A stretch of 64,000 bases of DNA from Hyphomicrobiales bacterium (GTDB lineage: Bacteria; Pseudomonadota; Alphaproteobacteria; Rhizobiales; Methylopilaceae). The position numbers were made by a program, and so were the translations under genes. Below, piece after piece: positions 33,943-40,867 of the stretch. Every line of letters starts with the position of its first letter. Positions within the stretch are counted from its first letter, which is position 1. Below the pieces are notes generated by a model. The model did not search any database. It was not told where the DNA came from and saw only the letters and a list, made by a program, of their open reading frames with translations. The stretch lies in assembly GCA_022842205.1 (NCBI GenBank), contig JALHQA010000001.1:310001-374000 (forward strand), read 5' to 3'.

Positions 33943-33968
33943 GTAACGAAACACCGCGACGGAACGTA
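33943..33968 (+). promoter_or_regulatory. SigF-type promoter of the sigF-nrsF genes
   Basis: GTAACG (33943-33948), 16 bases, CGTA (33965-33968), matching the divergent bufferin promoter except for one base in the -10 box. It predicts autoregulation of the sigma factor. Predicted start is close to the GTG at 33975, so translation may be leaderless or begin at the ATG at 34011. Confidence 0.62.
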
Positions 33969-33974
33969 GAAAGA

Positions 33975-34529
33975 GTGAGCCGCGACACCGAGAACCGATG
34001 GTCGGAGCTGATGCGCGCGGCCAATGCCGGCAACGAGGGGGCCTATCGGGCGCTTCTCGGCGATCTGGCGCCGCTGCTCCGCAAGATCGCGGCGCAGGGC
34101 TTCAGCCGTGCCGGAGCCGGCAATGCGGATGTGGAAGACGTGGTGCAGGAGGTTCTGCTGGCGGTGCATCTGAAGCGGCACACCTGGATCGAGACCGAGC
34201 CGTTCTCGCCATGGCTGCACGCGATCGCGCGCAACAAGGTGATCGATTGCCTGCGCCGCCGCGGGCGGCGGGTTGTTGTCGAAATCGAGGATGTCGCCCA
34301 TCTGCTGGCGGCGGACCCCGTGCCCGACGCCACCGTCCGGCGCGACGTCAAGCGCATGGTCGGCAGCCTGAACGGCCGCCAGCGCGACGTCGTCGGAATG
34401 ATATCCCTTGATGGCGCGTCCATTGAGGAAACCGCCGGCCGGCTTGGAATGACCGAAGGCGCGGTGCGCGTTGCGCTGCATCGCGGGATTGCCGCCCTGT
34501 CCGCACTTTATGGAAAGGCACAGTTGTGA
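33975..34529 (+). CDS. sigF: ECF RNA polymerase sigma factor, SigF type
   Basis: A sigma-70 family extracytoplasmic-function factor. From the GTG at 33975 it has 184 residues; sigma region 2 spans about 12-90 ('[19 protein letters not shown]', '[21 protein letters not shown]') and region 4 about 120-180 ('[27 protein letters not shown]' in parts). GTG is preferred because the product then begins [20 protein letters not shown], as in homologs; ATG 34011 is an alternative and an upstream ATG (33930) precedes the promoter. It overlaps the anti-sigma gene (GTGA). By analogy with Caulobacter SigF it is released under metal or redox stress and drives the divergent bufferin genes. Confidence 0.92.
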   Translation: MSRDTENRWSELMRAANAGNEGAYRALLGDLAPLLRKIAAQGFSRAGAGNADVEDVVQEVLLAVHLKRHTWIETEPFSPWLHAIARNKVIDCLRRRGRRVVVEIEDVAHLLAADPVPDATVRRDVKRMVGSLNGRQRDVVGMISLDGASIEETAGRLGMTEGAVRVALHRGIAALSALYGKAQL

Positions 34530-35161
34530 AGACCGATGCGCTGATTGACCTGTTGTCCCGCGACACGCGGCGCGGCCCGCCATTCGGGCGCGGCGCGGTG
34601 GTGGCGCTCGCCTGCGCGCTGATTGCCGCCTGGGCGGGCATGCTGCTGACGATCGGTGTTCGTCCGGACGCCGCGGCAGCCCTCGAAACCGTGCGCTTCA
34701 TGCTCAAATTTGTCGTGACAGGCGCGCTCGCCGTGGCGGCGACATGGTTCGCCGTTCGCGCCGGCCGTCCCGGAGCACGCCTTGCCCCGGCGGCAATGGC
34801 GCTTGTCGCCGCTGCCGCAATCCTTGTGGGCGCGGTTGTCGTGGAACTTGCGGTCGTGCCGGCGGATCAGTGGGCCGCGCGCATGATCGGGACAAATGCG
34901 ATGGTCTGCCTCATGGCGATTCCGCTGCTGGCCATCGTGCCGCTCGGTGCATTCCTGATGTTCATGCGCCGTGGGGCGCCCGCATCGCCCGTTCTGGCCG
35001 GCGCCGTGTGTGGCCTGGCGGCGGGCGCGGCGGCCGCTACCGCCTATGCCGCACATTGTACGGACGACAGCCCGCTTTTCGTTGCGCTCTGGTATGTGCT
35101 GGCAATCGGCCTTGTCACCGCACTTGGCGCGCTGATCGGATCGCGCGCGCTGCGCTGGTAA
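34526..35161 (+). CDS. nrsF: Membrane anti-sigma factor NrsF (DUF1109)
   Basis: A 211-residue protein with six hydrophobic segments (about 24-44, 58-76, 88-110, 122-146, 156-176 and 185-205) and a short cytoplasmic N-terminus '[16 protein letters not shown]' that is typical of DUF1109/NrsF. Two cysteines, C128 in 'NAMVCLMAIP' and C178 in 'AAHCTDDSP', sit where the sensing cysteines of Caulobacter NrsF are (C131 and C181); C30 and C162 are extra. It starts with GTG overlapping the sigF stop. The family holds SigF inactive until heavy metals or oxidation act on those cysteines. A strong terminator follows. Confidence 0.9.
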   Translation: MKTDALIDLLSRDTRRGPPFGRGAVVALACALIAAWAGMLLTIGVRPDAAAALETVRFMLKFVVTGALAVAATWFAVRAGRPGARLAPAAMALVAAAAILVGAVVVELAVVPADQWAARMIGTNAMVCLMAIPLLAIVPLGAFLMFMRRGAPASPVLAGAVCGLAAGAAAATAYAAHCTDDSPLFVALWYVLAIGLVTALGALIGSRALRW

Positions 35162-35164
35162 ATA

Positions 35165-35194
35165 AAAAAGGCCGGGCGCTGGCCCGGCCTTTTT
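35165..35194. terminator. Bidirectional terminator after nrsF
   Basis: AAAAAGGCCGGGC (35165-35177), loop GCTG, GCCCGGCCTTTTT (35182-35194): an 8-bp GC stem extended by A/T pairs on both sides. It ends sigF-nrsF and also the convergent cold-shock gene. Confidence 0.88.
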
Positions 35195-35216
35195 GATTTT
35201 TCTTCGCGATCCGCCG

Positions 35217-35960
35217 TTACTCGTCGCCCTTGATCGAGGTCGCCTGACGGCCCTTCGGGGTCTCGACAACCTGCATGGACACTTTCTGTCCTTCGAAGAG
35301 ATTGCTGAGGCCGGAACGCTGCACGGCGGAGATATGGACGAAAACGTCCTTGCCGCCATCACCGGTCTCGACAAAGCCCATGCCTTTATCGACCGAGAAC
35401 CATTTCACGGTTCCCGCCATTTCGGTCGCGGGGCCAAGATCGGGCGGCCCACGGCGGGGACCGCCTGCACCACCGCCAAAACCGCCACCACCGCCGCCGC
35501 CGAAACGTTCACCGCCACCGCCTGGACGCGGTGCGCGCGGCGCTTCGGCCGTCGCCGTCGAGTCATCGACCGAGACCACCTTGGTGATCTGACGGCCCTT
35601 CTGACCCTGACCGACATAGACCTGAAGCGTGGCGCCCGGAGGCACGGCCTCGCGCCCGAGAGCCTGCAGCGCAGCGATGTGAAGGAATGCGTCGCCAGAC
35701 CCGTCCGAGATCTCGGCGAAGCCATAGCCCTTCTCACCGTTGAACCATTTTACCGTGGCCTGGACCGGATCGCCGGTCGGATCGGGCAAAGGTCCGCGGT
35801 TGAAGCTGCTGCCGCCGCCCGAAAAGCCGCCGCCGCCGCCACCAGCCCCACCACCGCCGCCGTAAGGCGAGCGCGGCTGATAGCTGTCCTGCGGGGGGAA
35901 ATCGTCGTCGAACCCGCGTCGACCGCCGCCCTTTTGCCGGAAGTCCTTACCCCTACCCAT
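35217..35960 (-). CDS. Protein with two cold-shock domains
   Basis: An RNA/DNA-binding protein of 247 residues with a glycine-rich N-terminal tail and two cold-shock domains. The first (about 65-130) has 'ATVKWFNGEKGYGFAEIS' and 'DAFLHIAALQ'; the second (about 180-245) has 'GTVKWFSVDKGMGFVETGDGGKDVFVHIS'-type RNP1 and RNP2 motifs (aromatic residues intact). A Gly/Pro-rich linker joins them. Two-domain CspA-like proteins are common in alphaproteobacteria and often induced at low temperature or in stationary phase. ATG 35960 is chosen over a TTG 15 bases upstream. Confidence 0.93.
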   Translation of the reverse strand: MGRGKDFRQKGGGRRGFDDDFPPQDSYQPRSPYGGGGGAGGGGGGFSGGGSSFNRGPLPDPTGDPVQATVKWFNGEKGYGFAEISDGSGDAFLHIAALQALGREAVPPGATLQVYVGQGQKGRQITKVVSVDDSTATAEAPRAPRPGGGGERFGGGGGGGFGGGAGGPRRGPPDLGPATEMAGTVKWFSVDKGMGFVETGDGGKDVFVHISAVQRSGLSNLFEGQKVSMQVVETPKGRQATSIKGDE

Positions 35961-36192
35961 TTGCCTGTCCCCCAAAACCCGGGGTACCGGCCCCCTGAAA
36001 TGCGGCCGCGCGCTCTGCCGTCATATACTCACCAAACCCTGCCGCACATGCGCGTTCCGGCGGCAGCCGATAGTCAAACATTCACCTGTCCTAAGATGCC
36101 TTCCAGCAGGTAGCATAACTCCGACTCCCTTTAGGATGAAGCTGATTCTTCATTCGGAGAGGGTGAAATGCGCGCTTAACGCGAAAAATTTG

Positions 36193-36618
36193 TCACGAGT
36201 CGTCATCTTTCGGGCCGCCGCGCAGCGACTTCGTCCGTGAGCGGCGCACCTTCGCGTCCAGTCTTTTCCGCTTTTGAGACAAAGGCGTTCTTGTCTTCAC
36301 GCGTTGTACGGGCGGTTTGGCGGCACGCCGGACGAGTTCCACGAGCCGGTCCAGTGCATCCTTGCGGTTGCGCTCCTGGGTCCGGTGGGCGCGCGCTACA
36401 AGGACGATTTCGCCCTCTTTCGTCAGGCGGCTGCCCGCCAGGCGCGCCAGCCTCGTCTTTACGGGGTGCGGCAGCGAGGCCGACCGCCAGACATGGAAAC
36501 GGAGCTGGACCGCCGTCGCGACCTTGTTGACGTTCTGGCCGCCAGGTCCCGCCGAACGGACGAAGCTCTCCCCGATTTCAGACGGGTCGAGAAAAAGTGT
36601 GGGCGTGACGCGGATCAT
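36193..36618 (-). CDS. arfB: Ribosome rescue hydrolase ArfB
   Basis: A 141-residue peptidyl-tRNA hydrolase that frees stalled ribosomes lacking a stop codon. The catalytic GGQ motif is in 'RSAGPGGQNVNKVATAVQLRF' (near residue 26) and the basic C-terminal tail that enters the mRNA tunnel ('KRKRLDAKVRRSRTKSLRGG') is intact. The start at 36618 gives MIRVTPTLFLDPSEIGESF; a frame reaching 36816 continues through the neighbouring gene and is rejected. It is separate from the DUF72 gene by 26 bases on the same strand and may share its transcript. Confidence 0.95.
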   Translation of the reverse strand: MIRVTPTLFLDPSEIGESFVRSAGPGGQNVNKVATAVQLRFHVWRSASLPHPVKTRLARLAGSRLTKEGEIVLVARAHRTQERNRKDALDRLVELVRRAAKPPVQRVKTRTPLSQKRKRLDAKVRRSRTKSLRGGPKDDDS

Positions 36619-36644
36619 CGACGGCTGTTGTGACGCCAGGCGGG

Positions 36645-37430
36645 TCAGCCGTCCAGCCGTTCGATCAGGGCCATCGCCGCGGCGGGATTGCGGACCTTCG
36701 CGCCCGATATGAAATAGAGGAAGACATCGCGCGGCTTCGCCGCCGGCGCCCCGGACAGGAGCGGCAGGTCCTCCGGCGCTCCGCCCGCGGCCCAGACCCG
36801 CGCGCGCCCCGCCCACTCATCGAGTTCCTTTGGCGGGTAGCCAGTGGCGGGCTTGTCCTTCGATTTCTGCAGGCGGGCATAGACGAAATCCGCGGTGACA
36901 TCGGCGATCTCGGGATGTTCGTCCGAATGCGCGTAGACGATCGCGACGCCGTGCTTGCGCGCGAGATCGACGAATTCGGGGACCGCAAAGCTGGCGTGCC
37001 GGACCTCGACCGCATGGCGCAGCTTCACGCCATCGACGGTCTCCGGCAGCAAAGCGAGGAAGGCCGCGAAGTCCTCCGGGTCGAATTTCTTCGTCGGCAT
37101 GAACTGCCAGAGGATGGGCCCGAGCTTCGGCCCGAGCTCGGCAATGCCGCTGGTCACGAATTTTTCGATGCTGGGGCCGGCCTCGGCCAGGACGCGCCGG
37201 TTGGTGGTGTGGCGCGAGCCCTTGAGCGAGAAGACGAAGCCTTCAGGCGCCTCGTCCGCCCATTTGCGGAAGGTCGCGGGCTTCTGGCTGCCGTAATAGG
37301 TGCCGTTGACCTCGATCGAGGTCAGGTGCTCGGCGGCATAGGCCAGCTCCCGCGTCTGCGGCAACTTGTCCGGGTAGAAGACGCCGCGCCAGGGCTCGAA
37401 CGTCCAGCCTCCAATCCCCACCTTGATCAT
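36645..37430 (-). CDS. DUF72 (YecE-like) protein
   Basis: A 261-residue TIM-barrel-like protein of the DUF72 family, with the typical opening 'MIKVGIGGWTFEPWRGVFYP' and conserved 'EVNGTYYGSQKPATFRKWADEAPEGF', 'LGPILWQFMPTKKFDPEDF' and 'HAVEVRHASF' regions (in parts). The biochemical role is unknown; related folds are sugar-phosphate or endonuclease-like. The start at 37430 is used because the upstream extension to 37532 has no family homology and would read through the candidate RNA and promoter region. Confidence 0.9.
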   Translation of the reverse strand: MIKVGIGGWTFEPWRGVFYPDKLPQTRELAYAAEHLTSIEVNGTYYGSQKPATFRKWADEAPEGFVFSLKGSRHTTNRRVLAEAGPSIEKFVTSGIAELGPKLGPILWQFMPTKKFDPEDFAAFLALLPETVDGVKLRHAVEVRHASFAVPEFVDLARKHGVAIVYAHSDEHPEIADVTADFVYARLQKSKDKPATGYPPKELDEWAGRARVWAAGGAPEDLPLLSGAPAAKPRDVFLYFISGAKVRNPAAAMALIERLDG

Positions 37431-37535
37431 GCTGGAAACCTCGCTTGGCCTGATGGTTGCATGGTTTTCGGTATGGAACTTCAGGTAACCGTTCAAGCAT
37501 TGGTATGCGGTATACGCATGTCTCATTTGCATGGC

Positions 37536-37664
37536 TCGGTCTGTACCCCCAGCGGGGTATTACCTATAGTTCCTGGGTAGCGACTCTTTTGTTGCTGCTG
37601 CCCTCTTTGGGCGTTTCCTCCCTAGACTTGGGCCGTTCGCTTTTGCGGACGGCCTCTTTCTTTT
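37536..37664 (+). ncRNA. Candidate small RNA upstream of the beta-glucosidase gene
   Basis: A stand-alone plus-strand terminator (37631-37664) lies in a gap where no plus-strand gene precedes it. Before it are a compact series of hairpins: CCCC/GGGG near 37546-37557, GTAGCGAC (37577-37584) paired with GTTGCTGC (37591-37598), and GCCC/GGGC near 37600-37612. A single-stranded TTTCCTCCCT (37614-37623) could pair with Shine-Dalgarno sequences. The 5' end is not certain. It resembles trans-acting regulatory RNAs of alphaproteobacteria but no family is assigned. Confidence 0.5.
37631..37664 (+). terminator. Rho-independent terminator of the candidate small RNA
   Basis: GGCCGTTCGC-TTTT-GCGGACGGCC, a 10-bp stem with one G-T pair, then TCTTTCTTTT. 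It is 66 bases before the beta-glucosidase start, so it cannot serve that gene. Confidence 0.82.
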
Positions 37665-37729
37665 CCGGGAGGCCCTTCCCTGAAATGCCTGTTATCGCGC
37701 CATGATCACAGTCTAGAAACGGCTGAGCC

Positions 37730-39886
37730 ATGCGCGGGTTGCTGACATCCCTCCTTCTTTTGCCGTTTTTTGCGGCAGGCCCGGCATTTGGGCAAACCGC
37801 CGATTCCGCCGTGCGGGCCGAAGCCCTGCTCGGCAGAATGACACTCGAAGAGAAAGTCGGCCAGCTGGTGATGACCGGCTTCGACGAGGCATTCTCGACC
37901 GACATCCTCGAACGCGGCGGCGCTGGCTCCGTCATCAGTTTCAATGATCCCGCAGCCATCGCTCGCGCGCAGGAGAAAGCCAGGGCTTCCCGTCTCGGCA
38001 TTCCGCTTCTGATCGGGCTCGATCTGCTGCACGGCTTCCGCACTCTCTTTCCGATGCCGCTGGCTGAAGCAGCCAGCTTCGATGCCGAGCTTGCCGCGCG
38101 GAACGCGGAACTTGCCGCGCGCGAGGCAAAGCCCGCCGGACTGAACTGGACCTTCGCGCCGGTCGCCGATGTGGCGCGCGATCCGCGCTGGGGCCGGATG
38201 ATCGAAACCAACGGCGAGGATGCGCTGCTCGCCAGAGATTTCACGCGCGCCCGCGCGGACGGATTTCGCCGCGGCGGTCTCGCGCCGACGCTGAAACATT
38301 TCGCCGGCTACGGCGCGGTCTCCGGCGGACGCGACTACGACGCCGTGTCGGTGTCGGATTTCGAACTGCAGAACATCCATCTTCCGCCGTTCCGCGCCGC
38401 GCTCGGCCCGATCACCACCGTTATGACGGCGCTGACCGTGCTGAACGGCATGCCCTCGTCCGCCAACACGCAGCTTCTCGGCACCACGCTGCGCGGAAAA
38501 TGGGGTTTCGACGGCGTCGTCGTCTCGGACTGGAAGGCGATCGGCGGGCTGATCGACCAGGGCATCGCGCAGGACGAGGCGGAAGCGGCGCGAATTGCGC
38601 TCAAGGCCGGTGTCGATATCGACATGATGAGCGGGATCTATGCCCGGTATCTCGCGGCGGAAGCCGCGGCGGGGCGCGTGTCCATACAGGAGATCGACGG
38701 CGCGGTGCGGCGGGTGCTGGCACTGAAATTCGCGCTCGGCCTGTTCGACACGCCGCCGCCAGATCCGAGCGAAGCGGATCGCGCGGCGCTGACGCCGGAG
38801 CTGCGCGCGGCGGCGCGTGCCTCGGTGCGCGACACAAGCGTGCTGCTGCGGAACGAGGACGGCGTGCTGCCCCTTCGCTCGGGGAACATCGCCGTCGTCG
38901 GGCCATTCGCGGACAATGCGTTCGACCAGCTCGGCCCGCATGAGGCGCGCGGCATGCCCGAGGATGCGGTAACGGTGCTGGAAGGCATCCGTGAACACGC
39001 GGCGAAGACCGGCGCGCGGGTGCACTACGCTGAGGCATGCGATGTCGCATGCGAGGACGCGAGCGGTTTTGAGGCCGCCGTTGATGCGTCGCGCACTTCC
39101 GAGGTGACGATCGTCGTGCTCGGCGAAAAGCGCGAGCACTCCGGCGAAGGGGCGAGCCGCGCGACGCTGGGCTTTCCCGGCAAGCAGGACGAACTGCTCG
39201 AGGCACTCGCGGCGACGGGCAAGCCCATCGTGCTCGTCGTGATCGCCGGACGGCCACTCGACCTGAGGCGCGCCGCGGAGACAGCGCCCGCCATCCTCAT
39301 GGCCTGGTATCCGGGCACCGAAGGCGGGCATGGCGTCGCCGATCTTCTGTTCGGCGATCATGCGCCGTCGGCGAAACTGCCGATCAGCTGGCCGCGCAGC
39401 GTGGGCCAGGCGCCGCTGTCCTATGACCGCCTCGCGACCGCGCGCCCCTACGAGCCGGCCGCCCGGTACACCCAGCGTTTTCTCGACGAGAAGATCGAGC
39501 CGCTGTTTCCGTTCGGATTCGGCCTGACCTATACGAACTTTCGATACTCGACCCCCGTCGTGACGCCCGGCACGGACGGCGCGGCGGCCAATGTGTCGGT
39601 GACGGTTACGAATGAAGGCGCGCGCGCCGGCACCGAGATCGTGCAGCTTTACATGCGCGACGATGTGGCAAGCCGGGTGCAGCCGGTGAAGCGTCTCGTG
39701 AGATACGCACGCATCGCGCTGCAGCCGGGCGAAAGCCGGACGGTTGAATTTGTGCTGCGGCGCGACGATCTCGGCTTTTTCGACGAAGACGGGCACCTGA
39801 TCGTCGAGCCCGGGACATTCCGCTTCGGCGCGGGTCCGGACAGCACCGTGGCTCTCGACGCCATCTTCACACTCGCGCCGCCATAA
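37730..39886 (+). CDS. bglX: Periplasmic beta-glucosidase, glycoside hydrolase family 3
   Basis: A secreted enzyme of 718 residues hydrolysing beta-linked glucosides. Signal peptide residues 1-22 (LLTSLLLLPFFAAGPAFGQ), GH3 N-terminal barrel (about 40-360), GH3 C-terminal domain (about 375-605) and fibronectin III-like domain (about 640-710). The catalytic nucleophile Asp is in 'GVVVSDWKAIGG' (near residue 265); 'KHFAGYGAVSGGRDYD' carries the substrate-binding KHF. Later 'EKREHSGEGASR' holds the probable acid/base Glu. Length and layout fit BglX. The gene is alone, with a terminator after it; the sugar source is unknown. Confidence 0.93.
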   Translation: MRGLLTSLLLLPFFAAGPAFGQTADSAVRAEALLGRMTLEEKVGQLVMTGFDEAFSTDILERGGAGSVISFNDPAAIARAQEKARASRLGIPLLIGLDLLHGFRTLFPMPLAEAASFDAELAARNAELAAREAKPAGLNWTFAPVADVARDPRWGRMIETNGEDALLARDFTRARADGFRRGGLAPTLKHFAGYGAVSGGRDYDAVSVSDFELQNIHLPPFRAALGPITTVMTALTVLNGMPSSANTQLLGTTLRGKWGFDGVVVSDWKAIGGLIDQGIAQDEAEAARIALKAGVDIDMMSGIYARYLAAEAAAGRVSIQEIDGAVRRVLALKFALGLFDTPPPDPSEADRAALTPELRAAARASVRDTSVLLRNEDGVLPLRSGNIAVVGPFADNAFDQLGPHEARGMPEDAVTVLEGIREHAAKTGARVHYAEACDVACEDASGFEAAVDASRTSEVTIVVLGEKREHSGEGASRATLGFPGKQDELLEALAATGKPIVLVVIAGRPLDLRRAAETAPAILMAWYPGTEGGHGVADLLFGDHAPSAKLPISWPRSVGQAPLSYDRLATARPYEPAARYTQRFLDEKIEPLFPFGFGLTYTNFRYSTPVVTPGTDGAAANVSVTVTNEGARAGTEIVQLYMRDDVASRVQPVKRLVRYARIALQPGESRTVEFVLRRDDLGFFDEDGHLIVEPGTFRFGAGPDSTVALDAIFTLAPP

Positions 39887-39890
39887 CGAA

Positions 39891-39914
39891 AACGGCGGCC
39901 CGAAGGCCGCCGTT
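39891..39914. terminator. Terminator after the beta-glucosidase gene
   Basis: AACGGCGGCC-CGAA-GGCCGCCGTT, a perfect 10-bp stem starting 5 bases after the stop, then CGTTGTT. It may also stop the convergent BON-domain gene. Confidence 0.8.
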
Positions 39915-39940
39915 CGTTGTTCCCGAATCCGGCTGTTGGA

Positions 39941-40714
39941 TTACGACTTCAGGAACGAACCTCTTTTGGCCGCCGCGCCTTCCCGCTCCTCACGGGTATT
40001 TTCGCTGCCGGACGACACACGCAGATTGTTCTGCACATGCGTCACGCCCGAGCAGCGCTCGGCCAGATCTTCCGCGCGGCGACGCGCCATACGGCTTTCC
40101 ACCAAGCCCTCGAGCGTCACTTCGCCATTGGCCACCGCAACCTCGACATCGGTCGCATCGATGAACGGATCGTCCGTGAGTTTGTCCGATACATCCTCAC
40201 GAATACGCTCGTCGGAACGGCGATAGCCCTTCGGCCCGCGCCCTTCGTGCCGCGCATCGAGGTCACGCCGCCGCCGCGCATCGTCATCGCCGAACCAGGA
40301 CGAGACCTCGTCGCCCGCACGCTCCCAGAAGCCACGCTCCTGTTCACCGCCACGCCAATCGGACTCATCATCCCAACGCCGCCCGCGCGAGCGTTCGCCG
40401 CCACGACCGTAGAACTGGCGGCTGCCATACTCGTTGTCGGACGAAAAGTCACCAGCAAAATCGCGCGTGTAGTCGCGGCGCGGATAACCATGACGGCTGT
40501 GAGGCGGGCGTGCATACGGATCACCGGGCTCGCCAAGCCGCCAATAACGCGGGCCTCCACGCACTTCGCGCAGACGATAATTCGTCAGGCCTTCTTCGCC
40601 GTAGCCCGTGCCGTAATCATCTTCGCCAAACTCGTCGCGCCGGTAGAAATCGCGTTCACCGCCGGGGCGCCGATAGCTGCGTTCGTCGCGCCACCGATAG
40701 TCACGGTCCGCCAT
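39941..40714 (-). CDS. BON domain protein with SWFGD-type region
   Basis: A 257-residue protein. The first 120 residues are Arg/Asp/Tyr-rich and low in complexity. A short conserved motif 'EVSSWFGDDDARRRRDLD' follows (near 137-155), then 'KGYRRSDERIREDVSDKLTDDPFIDATDVEVAVANGEVTLEGLV', the start of a BON domain (about 170-235) closing with 'VTHVQNNLRV'. BON domains bind membranes or phospholipid surfaces; SWFGD-BON proteins are widespread in rhizobia and often stress-induced. No signal peptide is visible. A GGAAC-N16-CGTT element upstream supports stress induction. Confidence 0.87.
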   Translation of the reverse strand: MADRDYRWRDERSYRRPGGERDFYRRDEFGEDDYGTGYGEEGLTNYRLREVRGGPRYWRLGEPGDPYARPPHSRHGYPRRDYTRDFAGDFSSDNEYGSRQFYGRGGERSRGRRWDDESDWRGGEQERGFWERAGDEVSSWFGDDDARRRRDLDARHEGRGPKGYRRSDERIREDVSDKLTDDPFIDATDVEVAVANGEVTLEGLVESRMARRRAEDLAERCSGVTHVQNNLRVSSGSENTREEREGAAAKRGSFLKS

Positions 40715-40777
40715 AGGAAACCTCCCTCGATTTTCATGGTGTTCCGGCGCGCCCGCGCGGCCCGCCGCCTCGGAATC

Positions 40778-40802
40778 AACGCGGGCATGCCAGCGGGGTT
40801 CC
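40778..40802 (-). promoter_or_regulatory. Candidate EcfG (general stress) promoter of the BON-domain gene
   Basis: On the minus strand GGAAC (40802-40798), 16 bases, CGTT (40781-40778), an exact match to the GGAAC-N16/17-CGTT consensus. Predicted start near 40770 leaves a leader of about 56 bases. Confidence 0.6.
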
Positions 40803-40867
40803 CGGCCCGGGAATGGCGCTTGGCTAGAACAGATTTCTGGATCGCCGCGCGGCGATGGCGCGCTACG

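Noticed and set aside
35820-35870. Gly-rich repetitive codons in the cold-shock gene as a CRISPR-like or tandem repeat
   Set aside because: Simple glycine codon repeats of a disordered linker; no spacer structure.
36135-36239. Small plus-strand open frame of 34 codons starting MKLILHSERV
   Set aside because: No convincing ribosome site and it overlaps the 3' end of arfB; no homolog recognised, so not listed as a gene. A conserved leader peptide cannot be excluded.
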